DNA of 64,000 nucleotides. Source: Plantibacter sp. Leaf314 (GTDB lineage Bacteria; Actinomycetota; Actinomycetes; Actinomycetales; Microbacteriaceae). Shown in pieces: positions 38,777 through 46,210 of this stretch; position 1 is the first letter of the stretch; each line of letters opens with the position of its first letter. Location: NCBI RefSeq assembly GCF_001423185.1, contig NZ_LMOB01000001.1, positions 635,336 through 699,335 of the forward strand, read 5' to 3'. The notes under the pieces were generated by a model that worked only from the letters and a program-made list of their open reading frames with translations, was not told where the DNA came from and did not search any database. Both the position numbers and the translations under genes were made by a program.

Positions 38777-40243
38777 CTACTCGGCTGCAGCCTCGTCGGT
38801 CGCCGCCTTCTTGGCCGGAGCCTTCTTGGCGGGCGCCTTCTTGGCCGGAGCCTTCTTGGCAGCTGCCTTCTTCGGCTCGGCCTCGACCGGAGCCTCTTCG
38901 GCGGTGTCCTCGGACGCGGCCTCGGTGGTCTCGTCGGCAGCGGGCTCAGCCGCGGCGTCCTCGTCCTCGACGACGGCGACGAAGTCGCTCAGGTCGACGG
39001 GCTTGCCGTTCGAGTCGACGACCTCGGCCTTGCCGAGGGCGATCGCGATGGCCTTGTTGCGGGCGACCTCGCCGACCATGGCGGGGATCTGACCCTGCTG
39101 ACCGAGGGCCTCGATGAACTCGCCGGGCTCCATGCCGTACTGCGACGCGCTCTGGATGAGGTACTCGGTGAGCTCGTTCTGGTTGACCTGCACGTTGAGC
39201 GACTCGGCGAGGGCGTCGAGCAGCAGCTGCGTGCGGAGCGCCTTCTCGCTGGACTCGGTGACCTCGGCACGGTGCTCGTCGTCCTCGAGGCGGTTCTCGC
39301 CCTCGAGGTGACGGTGGACCTCGTCCTCGATGACGCTCTCGGGGACCGGGATCTGCGCGGCCTCGAGCATGGCGTCGACGAGCGCGGTGCGCGCGTCGCG
39401 GCCCTGCGTGATGACCTGCTGACGCTCGACGACCTCGCGCAGCTGCGCCTTGAACTCGTCGATGGTGTCGAACTCGCTCGCGATCTGCGCGAAGTCGTCG
39501 TCGGCCTCGGGGAGCTCGCGCTCCTTGACAGCGGTCAGCGTGACGGTGACCTCGGCGTCCTCACCCTCGTGCTCGCCACCGAGCAGCGGCGACGTGAAGG
39601 TGGTGGTCTCGCCCGCGGTGAGCGAGTCGAGCGCCTCGTCGATACCGGTGAGCAGCTCGCCCGAACCGATCTCGTAGGAGACACCGCTCGCGCGGTCGAC
39701 CTCGGCGTCGTTGATCGTGGCGACCAGGTCGAGCTGCGCGAAGTCGCCCGTCTTGGCCGGGCGGTCGACGGTCACGAGCGTGCCGAACCGGGCACGGATG
39801 CGGTCGAGCTCGTCCTGGACGTCGGCCTCGCCGGCCTCCTGGGCGTCGACGGTGAGCTTGAGGCCCTCGTAGGCCGGGAGCGTGATCTCGGGGCGGACGT
39901 CGACCTCGATGTTGACCAGCAGGTCGCCGGAGAAGTCCTTCTCGTTCGGCCACTCGACGATGTCCGCCTGCGGGCGGCCGAGCGGACGGAGCTCGTTCTC
40001 CTCGAGAGCCTTGCGGAAGAAACCGTCGAGACCCTCGTTGACGGCGTGCTCGATCACGGCGCCCTTGCCGACGCGCTGGTCGATGATCGCCGGTGGCACC
40101 TTGCCCTTGCGGAACCCGGGGACGTTGATGTCCTCCGCGATGTGTCCGTACGCGTGGGTGATGCTCGGCTTGAGCTCCTCCGGCGTCACCGCGATGGCGA
40201 GCTTGACGCGAGTGGGGCTCAGCTTCTCGACCGTGGTCTTCAC
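38777..40243 (-). CDS. tig: Trigger factor (ribosome-associated chaperone)
   Basis: A 488-residue peptidyl-prolyl isomerase and nascent-chain chaperone. The ribosome-binding signature is [10 protein letters not shown] near residue 45; a central FKBP-type domain starts near 160, followed by a helical C-terminal domain. The last 60 residues are an acidic stretch then a Lys/Ala/Pro repeat tail (several copies of KKAPA). The start is a GTG at 40243 with AGGAG ten bases before it. Located just after tRNA-Pro on the same strand; tig-clpP neighbourhoods are common in bacteria. Confidence 0.96.
   Translation of the reverse strand: MKTTVEKLSPTRVKLAIAVTPEELKPSITHAYGHIAEDINVPGFRKGKVPPAIIDQRVGKGAVIEHAVNEGLDGFFRKALEENELRPLGRPQADIVEWPNEKDFSGDLLVNIEVDVRPEITLPAYEGLKLTVDAQEAGEADVQDELDRIRARFGTLVTVDRPAKTGDFAQLDLVATINDAEVDRASGVSYEIGSGELLTGIDEALDSLTAGETTTFTSPLLGGEHEGEDAEVTVTLTAVKERELPEADDDFAQIASEFDTIDEFKAQLREVVERQQVITQGRDARTALVDAMLEAAQIPVPESVIEDEVHRHLEGENRLEDDEHRAEVTESSEKALRTQLLLDALAESLNVQVNQNELTEYLIQSASQYGMEPGEFIEALGQQGQIPAMVGEVARNKAIAIALGKAEVVDSNGKPVDLSDFVAVVEDEDAAAEPAADETTEAASEDTAEEAPVEAEPKKAAAKKAPAKKAPAKKAPAKKAATDEAAAE
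38797..38872 (-). repeat. Short tandem repeat encoding the KKAPA tail of trigger factor
   Basis: Four to five degenerate copies of a 15-base unit (plus strand GCCTTCTTGGCCGGA) encode AKKAP-type repeats. Such tracts can change copy number between strains. Confidence 0.8.
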
Positions 40244-40298
40244 GTGATTACTTCTCCTGTGTCGGGGATTCTGCCTCAGTTGAGGACGCAAAACGGAG

Positions 40299-40372
40299 TC
40301 GGGGCGACAGGATTCGAACCTGCGACCTCCCGGTCCCAAACCGGGCGCTCTACCAAGCTGAGCTACGCCCCG
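40299..40372 (-). tRNA. tRNA-Pro (TGG anticodon)
   Basis: On the minus strand, acceptor CGGGGCG pairs with CGCCCCG, discriminator A. Anticodon stem CCCGG/CCGGG with loop TTTGGGA gives TGG. The T loop is GGTTCGAATCC. 74 bases; CCA is not encoded. Confidence 0.96.
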
Positions 40373-40564
40373 GATCGGCGACAATCCGGCCAGCCGGCCC
40401 GACCGACGAGCGGCGGGCGAAATGGCCTCGGTCAGTCTAGCCCAGAATCTGGGCGCGACCTGTGCGGTTTCCCGGGCTGCAGGCCGCGCACGACCCGCAT
40501 TGCACAGACGCACCTCCGGCATGCAGTAGCATTGCCAGGTGAGTTCGTCGCATCGCGGCGCCTC

Positions 40565-40635
40565 GGGGATGTAGCTCAATGGTAGAGCCTCAGTCTTCCA
40601 AACTGATTACGCGGGTTCGATTCCCGTCATCCCCT
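40565..40635 (+). tRNA. tRNA-Gly (TCC anticodon)
   Basis: Acceptor GGGGATG pairs with CATCCCC, discriminator T. Anticodon stem TCAGT/ACTGA with loop CTTCCAA gives TCC. The T arm has GGTTCGATTCC. 71 bases; CCA is not encoded. The 190 bases before it hold no gene. Confidence 0.96.
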
Positions 40636-40722
40636 CTGTATTCATGAGAAACAGGCAGCGCCGCGAAGGCAGGTGCGACGGTTCGGCTCCGCGCACGGAT
40701 CTTCCGGCCCTAGGCTGAGCGC

Positions 40723-40914
40723 ATGCGACTCGACGCCCTCTGGCCCCACGTCTGGACCGTGGCCGGCGCGCTGGTCTTCTTCGTCGGCGTGTACGCCCTC
40801 GCCACCGGCCGCCTCGGCGTCGGCCTCATCTGCATGATCGGCTGCGTCGTCTGCCTGTCGGGCTCGCTCGCGGCCCAACGTCGCCTCAAGAAGCGCGACG
40901 CTCGCCGCCGCTAG
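40723..40914 (+). CDS. Small membrane protein, unknown function
   Basis: A 63-residue protein with two hydrophobic segments (TVAGALVFFVGVYALATG and GVGLICMIGCVVCLSGSL) and a very basic tail (QRRLKKRDARRR) expected on the cytoplasmic side. The stop TAG overlaps the stop of the convergent gene at the shared palindrome CTAG (40911-40914). Not recognised. Confidence 0.6.
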   Translation: MRLDALWPHVWTVAGALVFFVGVYALATGRLGVGLICMIGCVVCLSGSLAAQRRLKKRDARRR

Positions 40915-41447
40915 TCGTCATCCACCGCCGCTGCGTGGACCGCCCTGAGAGCGACGTAGTGGGCCGCGTTCTGCCGGATCGCCTCCTGCTCATCGGCGGA
41001 CAGCTCACGCCGCACCTTGGCAGGGACCCCGGCGACGAGCGAGCCGGGCGGCACGATCATGCCCTCGAGGACCACCGCTCCCCCGGCCACCAGCGACCCG
41101 GCCCCGATCACCGCTCCGCTCAGCACGACCGACCCCATGCCGATCAGACAGTCGTCCTCGACCGTACAGCCGTGGACCACCGCGTTGTGTCCGACCGAGA
41201 CGTTCCGGCCGATGACCGTCGGGTGGCCGCTGTCCGTGTGGACGGCGACACCGTCCTGGATGTTGGACCCCGCGCCGAGGGTGATCGAGTCCGAGTCCGC
41301 ACGGAGCACCGCGTTGTACCAGACGCTCGAATCGGCAGCGAGGGTGACGGCCCCGACCAGCATCGAGCCCGGCGCCGTATAGGCGGTCGGATCCAGCTCG
41401 GGCGCGCGCCCACCTGGGAGCTTCCTGACAGAACCGTGAAGAGTCAT
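40911..41447 (-). CDS. Gamma-carbonic-anhydrase-like hexapeptide-repeat protein
   Basis: A 178-residue left-handed beta-helix protein of the YrdA/PaaY/gamma-CA group. The trimer-interface zinc ligands are in DGVAVHTDSGHP, VSVGHNAVVHG (three histidines), followed by IGMGSVVLSGAVIGAGSLVAGGAVV and PPGSLVAGVPAKVRREL. Whether it hydrates CO2 cannot be decided; many relatives have no measured activity. The ATG at 41447 is preferred to one at 41480 because family similarity begins there. Confidence 0.88.
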   Translation of the reverse strand: MTLHGSVRKLPGGRAPELDPTAYTAPGSMLVGAVTLAADSSVWYNAVLRADSDSITLGAGSNIQDGVAVHTDSGHPTVIGRNVSVGHNAVVHGCTVEDDCLIGMGSVVLSGAVIGAGSLVAGGAVVLEGMIVPPGSLVAGVPAKVRRELSADEQEAIRQNAAHYVALRAVHAAAVDDD

Positions 41448-41661
41448 GGGCCCCACGGTACCGCAGGCGTCGTCGAACACCGGAGAACCGCGTGATCCCG
41501 GCTCGGATCGCCGATATGGTCAGGCTTTCCTTCGTGAGTGCAGCCTTCGTAAGCCGAGCCTCGACTTCCTTGCGGAATGTCTCGGCCTGAGTACCGTTAT
41601 ACCCAAGCAGACCGGCGAACACGCCCGACCAGGGCCTCACTCGTCAACGAAGGGGAACACC

Positions 41662-42150
41662 ATGACCGACATCACCACCTCCATTCCGCAGGCCGTCGCC
41701 AACCCGGACGTCGCGGCAGGCACCGCACAGTTCCTGAGCCCCGTCGTCCTCGACCTCACCGCCATCGTCGTCAACGGCAAGCAGGCCCACTGGCACGTCC
41801 GCGGAGCGAACTTCATCGGCGTCCACGAGCTGCTCGACGACATCGTCGACCACGCGCAGGAGTGGGCCGACCTCGCCGCGGAGCGCATCGTCGCCCTCGG
41901 CCTCCCCGTCGACGCACGGCTCAGCACGGTCGCCGCGAAGACCAGCACCCCGGAACTCAGCGAGGGCTTCCAGCAGTCCGACCGCACGATCGCCGAGGTC
42001 ATCGCGCTGATCGACGCCGCGTCGGCCTCGGTCAACACCGCCGTCAACGAGCTCGACGAGCTCGACCAGACGAGCCAGGACATCGCCATCGAGATCGCCC
42101 GCGGCCTCGACAAGGACCGTTGGTTCCTCTTCGCACACCTCAGCCGCTAG
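41662..42150 (+). CDS. dps: Dps-family ferritin (DNA protection during starvation)
   Basis: A 162-residue dodecameric mini-ferritin that oxidises and stores iron and protects DNA. Inter-subunit ferroxidase ligands are visible: His43 (QAHWHV), His55 (GVHELLDD), Asp70 and Glu74 (WADLAAER). There is no long Lys-rich N-terminal tail, so direct DNA binding is uncertain. The ATG at 41662 has AGGGGAA upstream. The preceding region has two CCTTCGT repeats (41529 and 41544) of unknown meaning. Ends at a terminator. Confidence 0.95.
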   Translation: MTDITTSIPQAVANPDVAAGTAQFLSPVVLDLTAIVVNGKQAHWHVRGANFIGVHELLDDIVDHAQEWADLAAERIVALGLPVDARLSTVAAKTSTPELSEGFQQSDRTIAEVIALIDAASASVNTAVNELDELDQTSQDIAIEIARGLDKDRWFLFAHLSR

Positions 42151-42182
42151 GCGAGCGCCGGGCGCACCGGCATGCACCATCC

Positions 42183-42214
42183 CGAAGGGGCAGTCATCCG
42201 TGACTGCCCCTTCG
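42183..42214. terminator. Bidirectional terminator between dps and amidohydrolase gene
   Basis: A 14-base-pair stem (CGAAGGGGCAGTCA at 42183-42196 and its complement at 42201-42214) with loop TCCG; convergent genes on both sides. Confidence 0.87.
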
Positions 42215-42263
42215 TGCTGTCAGAACCCTCGAAGGTCCCGCAGCCCGTTCCTCCGGATCGGGG

Positions 42264-43817
42264 CTATCCCCCCGTCGGCGGCGACGACGCGGCGGCCGTC
42301 ACCCGCCCCGCGAGCAGCGTGGCACGGACCGGCATGGTGCGGAGGGCCTCCGGAGGGCAGGTGAACGGGTCCGCGGACACGACGACGAGGTCGGCGAGGC
42401 TCCCCACCGCCACCACGTCGTCGTCGCCCCTGGTCGACGCGGCCAGCGCCTCCTCCACCGTGATGGCCTGCTCGCCGTGCCAGGCATCGCGTCCGTCCCG
42501 ACTCCGGGTCACGGCGGCGGCGATGGACACCCAGGGGTCGAGGGGCGCGACCGGGGCGTCGGAACCGAGTCGCAGGGTCGCTCCGGCGTCGAGCAGACTG
42601 CGGAGCACGAACGCGCGGTCCGTGCGGCCGGCCCAGTGCACCTCCGCGATGTCCCGATCGTCCATCGCGTGTTCCGGCTGGACACTCGCGGCCGTCCCGG
42701 TCCGGGCGAACCGTTCCAGGTCCGAGGCCCGCAGCAGTTGCGCGTGCTCGATCGTCCCCCTCGCACCCGTGGTCTCGATGGCGTCGAGCGCTAGGGTGTT
42801 GGCCCGGTCGCCGATGGCGTGCACCGCGCAGTGAAGCCCGTTGGCGGTCGCCAGGGCGAGCAGGGCGGTCAGCCGCTCCGGCGGCACGTTGAGCATGCCG
42901 TGCGCATCCGACCCCGGAGCGGAACCGGGGTAGGGCGTGTCGCAACAGGCCGTGCGGGTGTTGAGCGAGCCGTCGGTGATGACCTTGAAGGGGCCGACCT
43001 GCACCAGCCCGTCCGTTCCGGCCAGTACTCCACCGGTGACGAGACCGGCGTCGATCGCCCGCTCGAGGTGCTCGGCGTAGATGCCGAAGGAGATTCGGAG
43101 CGCACGCGTGCCGTTGCCGACCCGCCGGACCCAGTCCGCGGCGTTCCACCGCATCTCGAGGTCGACGACCCCGACGACGCCCCGTGACGCCGCCTGATCG
43201 GCTGCAGCGTCGACCCATCGGTCGGAGAGCTCGGCCGCCACCTGGTCGAGCTGTTTGAGGACGGCGAACGACTCCTCCTCCCGGAGCAACCCCGTGGGGT
43301 GGTCCCCGAAGCCCGTGGCCCGCAGCGCGGCGCTGTTCAACCAGCAGCAGTGCAGGTCGGCGCTCACGAGCACGACCGCGCGGTCGGGGGCGATCTCATC
43401 CAACACCGCGAACGTCGGCAGGTCCGGCCAGAGGGCGTCCCGGAACCGCGCGCCCTCGATCCAGCCGTCGCCGTCGGGCTCCTGCGCGATGCGTTCGGCG
43501 ACCAGCGCCGCCGCCTCCGCGGCCGACGCCGCCGACGACAGATCGACGCGCCTCGCCGTGCGCGCCCACTGGGTGAAGTGCACGTGATGGTCCCAGAGGC
43601 CTGGCAGCAGGAAGCCGCCGCCGCCGTCCAGGACGCCGGGGTCGCCGTCGCGGAGGACCTCGGGGTCCGCAGGACGGATCGCGACGATGGCACCGTCCTC
43701 CAGGAGGACGTCGACCCGTTCGGTGTCGGACGCGCCTCCGCGGCGCGGGCCCGACAGGTGGACGTCGGCGATCGTCGTGACGACGTCGCCGACGGATCCA
43801 GGGCGGTGCTCGGTCAT
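42264..43817 (-). CDS. Amidohydrolase, YtcJ-like (amidohydrolase 3 family)
   Basis: A 517-residue metal-dependent hydrolase. N-terminal metal ligands in LPGLWDHHVHF, a later VHAIGDRANTLALDAIE, a probable catalytic Asp in LRLGSDAPVAPLDPW, and GSLADLVVVSADPF near the C-terminus are typical of the YtcJ group. Substrates in this group are mostly unknown. The ATG at 43817 lies 37 bases after the glycosylase stop with GAGGA upstream; the frame is open to 43895 but would overlap that gene. Confidence 0.87.
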   Translation of the reverse strand: MTEHRPGSVGDVVTTIADVHLSGPRRGGASDTERVDVLLEDGAIVAIRPADPEVLRDGDPGVLDGGGGFLLPGLWDHHVHFTQWARTARRVDLSSAASAAEAAALVAERIAQEPDGDGWIEGARFRDALWPDLPTFAVLDEIAPDRAVVLVSADLHCCWLNSAALRATGFGDHPTGLLREEESFAVLKQLDQVAAELSDRWVDAAADQAASRGVVGVVDLEMRWNAADWVRRVGNGTRALRISFGIYAEHLERAIDAGLVTGGVLAGTDGLVQVGPFKVITDGSLNTRTACCDTPYPGSAPGSDAHGMLNVPPERLTALLALATANGLHCAVHAIGDRANTLALDAIETTGARGTIEHAQLLRASDLERFARTGTAASVQPEHAMDDRDIAEVHWAGRTDRAFVLRSLLDAGATLRLGSDAPVAPLDPWVSIAAAVTRSRDGRDAWHGEQAITVEEALAASTRGDDDVVAVGSLADLVVVSADPFTCPPEALRTMPVRATLLAGRVTAAASSPPTGG

Positions 43818-43854
43818 CACATCGGTCCTCGTCGGTTCGTCGGGCGGGTTCGGA

Positions 43855-44856
43855 TCAGCGTTGGCAGTTCGGGCACCAGTACAGCTTGCGGGCACCCATC
43901 TCCTCGAGCAGGATGTTCGTCCCGCAGACCCGACAGGGCAGCCCCTCGCGCTTGTAGACCCAGTGGCGATCGGCGCGGTTGGCCATCGCGAGTCGGTAGT
44001 CGGCGGGCGAGAGGTCGTCCATCGTCATCATCTGCCCGGTCTCCACTCCGATCGCGAGCAGTCTCGTCCAGTCGGCCCAGATCTCGCGCAGCGTCTCCTC
44101 CGGGACGGTCTTGCCCGTGCGGTGCGGGTCCAGTCGCGCGCGGAACAGCAGTTCGGCGCGATAGACGTTGCCGATGCCGCTGACGATCTGCTGGTCCATC
44201 AGCAGCAGACCGATCGGCGAACCCTTCCGGTGCGCTCGGGAGACGAACCGTTCGCCGGCCTCGGCACTCGGGTCGAGCAGCGGGTCCGGTCCGAGCCGGT
44301 CGATGACCGCTTGGACCCCGGCCGAGTCAATGACCTCGCAGGCGGTCGGGCCGCGGAGGTCGGCGACGGTGGTGTCGGTCAGCAGACGCACGCGCACCTG
44401 TCCGACGGGCTCGGGAGGGAACCGCTCGTCCAGCTCGGCGAGAGGACTCGACTGCTCGGACATCCGTACGCGGGCCCGACGCGGCGCACCGATGCTGTGC
44501 AGCGAATTCTCCCCGTCGAGGTCCAGGATCGGCTCGTCGTCATCGTCGACGACGGTCCCCCGCTGGTTCGTCTGGCCCATGCGCCCGTTCGCGGCGGCGA
44601 TGGTCGGGTCGGAATGGATGTCTCCGGCGAAGTCCCATGCACCGTAGAGCCCCAGGTGGACCCGCAGCCACAGGCCGTCGTCGAATTCGAGGAACATCTG
44701 CTTACCCACGGCTTTGGCGTCCGTGACGGTCCGTCCGTCGAGGACCGAGGCGCCCTCCGCGAACCGTCCCTGTGGCGACGACACCGCGACGCGGTGACCC
44801 ACGAAGTTCTGGCGGAACTGGCGGGCGATGCGATGAACGGAGTGCCCCTCGGGCAT
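43855..44856 (-). CDS. Fpg/Nei-family DNA glycosylase (Nei type)
   Basis: A 333-residue base-excision-repair enzyme. It starts MPEGHSVHRIA, giving the Pro2 nucleophile (after Met removal) and the Nei-type PEGH, rather than the PELP of Fpg. The helix-two-turn-helix with IVSGIGNVYRAELLF near 230 and the C-terminal zinc finger (CRVCG ... CPNCQR) are intact. Its neighbours rpiB, an Rv2466c-like gene and pepN keep the M. tuberculosis order Rv2464c-Rv2467 (from memory). Confidence 0.93.
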   Translation of the reverse strand: MPEGHSVHRIARQFRQNFVGHRVAVSSPQGRFAEGASVLDGRTVTDAKAVGKQMFLEFDDGLWLRVHLGLYGAWDFAGDIHSDPTIAAANGRMGQTNQRGTVVDDDDEPILDLDGENSLHSIGAPRRARVRMSEQSSPLAELDERFPPEPVGQVRVRLLTDTTVADLRGPTACEVIDSAGVQAVIDRLGPDPLLDPSAEAGERFVSRAHRKGSPIGLLLMDQQIVSGIGNVYRAELLFRARLDPHRTGKTVPEETLREIWADWTRLLAIGVETGQMMTMDDLSPADYRLAMANRADRHWVYKREGLPCRVCGTNILLEEMGARKLYWCPNCQR

Positions 44857-44918
44857 GGTGACTCCTCACTCGGGTGGCGGCGCGGTCGAGCGGCGCCGCA
44901 GTGGCGATGGCGGACGCG

Positions 44919-45407
44919 TCAGTCGTCGACGTGCTTGCCGGCGATGGTGCCGGTCGCCTCGTACTCCGCGAGTTGGGCGATACGACGGGCGTGGCGTTCC
45001 TCGAGGCTGAACGGTTCGGCGATGAACGCGTCGATGAACGACACCGCCTCGTCGATCGAGTGCTGCCTGGCGCCGATGGAGATGACGTTGGCGTCGTTGT
45101 GCTGCCGGGCGAGCTGGGCCGTGCTCAGGTTCCAGACGAGCGCGGCGCGGACACCGATGACCTTGTTCGCGGCGATCTGTTCACCGTTGCCCGACCCGCC
45201 GAACACCACGCCGAGCGCTTCCACTCCGGCTTGCTGGTCCCGCACGACCGCCTTCGCGGCGTTGATGCAGAAGGAGGGGTAGTCGTCCAGAGCGTCGTAC
45301 ACCGTGGGGCCGTGGTCGACGACGTCGTGACCCGCTGCGCGCAGGTGGTCCTGAAGGGTGCGGCTGAGCTCGAGACCGGCGTGATCGGTGGCGATGTGGA
45401 TGCGCAT
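44919..45407 (-). CDS. rpiB: Ribose-5-phosphate isomerase B
   Basis: A 162-residue isomerase interconverting ribose-5-P and ribulose-5-P. It has the N-terminal MRIHIATDHAGLELS and the phosphate-binding VVFGGSGNGEQIAANK. The E. coli catalytic Cys (in ICGTGIG) is replaced by Ser, and a Glu in SGNGE follows, which is the actinobacterial form in which Glu acts as base. The C-terminus is extended relative to E. coli. Confidence 0.95.
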   Translation of the reverse strand: MRIHIATDHAGLELSRTLQDHLRAAGHDVVDHGPTVYDALDDYPSFCINAAKAVVRDQQAGVEALGVVFGGSGNGEQIAANKVIGVRAALVWNLSTAQLARQHNDANVISIGARQHSIDEAVSFIDAFIAEPFSLEERHARRIAQLAEYEATGTIAGKHVDD

Positions 45408-45442
45408 GTGGAAAGTCTAGGGTTCCGGACGCGCAGCTCGGG

Positions 45443-46066
45443 TCAGTCGAAGATCGGGTCAGCCGTGCGGCTGCGCTTGAGCTCGAAGAAGCCCGGGTAG
45501 GCCGCCGCGGCGACGACACCGTCCCACAGGGCGAAGGCTTGGTCACCCTTCGGTGCGGGCGAGATGACCGGCCCGAAGAAGGCGACGTCGTCGATCGCGA
45601 TGACGGGCGTGCCGACGTCCTGCCCGACCCGCCCGATGCCGTCGAAGTGGCTCTCGCGCATGGGGCCGTCGTACGCATCCGTCTTCGACGCTTCGGCGAG
45701 CGCCGCAGGGAGTCCGGTCTCCGCGAGGGCTTCGGCGATGACGGCGTCGACGTCCTCAGCGCGTCCTCCCGGGTGGATCCGGGTGCCGAGTGCGTCGTAG
45801 AGCGGCTTGACGACCTCTTGGCCGTGTTCCTGGGCCGCGGCGGCGACGAGGCGGGTGTACCGGAGCGCGCGGGGGAAGAACGCCCGGTAGTCGTCGCTCA
45901 CGTCCTGGTCCTCGTTGAGGACGGCCAGGCTCATGATGTGCCAGGTGACGTCGAGGTTGCGGGCCTCGGTGACCTCGTCGACCCAACGTGAGGTCATCCA
46001 GGCCCACGGGCAGGAGGGGTCGAACCAGAAGTCGACGCGGGTGGTGTCTGCGGCGGAAGTCGTCAT
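45443..46066 (-). CDS. DsbA-like thioredoxin-fold protein, Rv2466c (mycothiol-dependent reductase) family
   Basis: A 207-residue protein with DsbA-fold and helical insert. It aligns in order and in neighbourhood with M. tuberculosis Rv2466c, a mycothiol-dependent nitroreductase. The N-terminal motif reads FDPSCPWAWMTSRWVDEV, so the active-site pair C-x-x-C is C-P-W-A here, with only one Cys. Conserved GTPVIAIDDVAFFGPVISP near the C-terminus supplies the cis-proline region. A monothiol mechanism with mycothiol is therefore likely. It is divergent from pepN. Confidence 0.88.
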   Translation of the reverse strand: MTTSAADTTRVDFWFDPSCPWAWMTSRWVDEVTEARNLDVTWHIMSLAVLNEDQDVSDDYRAFFPRALRYTRLVAAAAQEHGQEVVKPLYDALGTRIHPGGRAEDVDAVIAEALAETGLPAALAEASKTDAYDGPMRESHFDGIGRVGQDVGTPVIAIDDVAFFGPVISPAPKGDQAFALWDGVVAAAAYPGFFELKRSRTADPIFD

Positions 46067-46210
46067 GCCGCAACCCTACGCTCCACCCGCCCCCATCGCT
46101 CCGGGAGTGGACGCACACCGGGTCTAGGCTGGTTGCTCGTGCCGGGGTCGTCACAAGCGACCACGTGCAGTTCACACGTCACGTGTCCATCAACACACCA
46201 GGGAGCAGCT

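Noticed and set aside
41529..41551. Two CCTTCGT repeats upstream of dps as an operator
   Set aside because: Short direct repeats with no known match and unclear spacing to a promoter.
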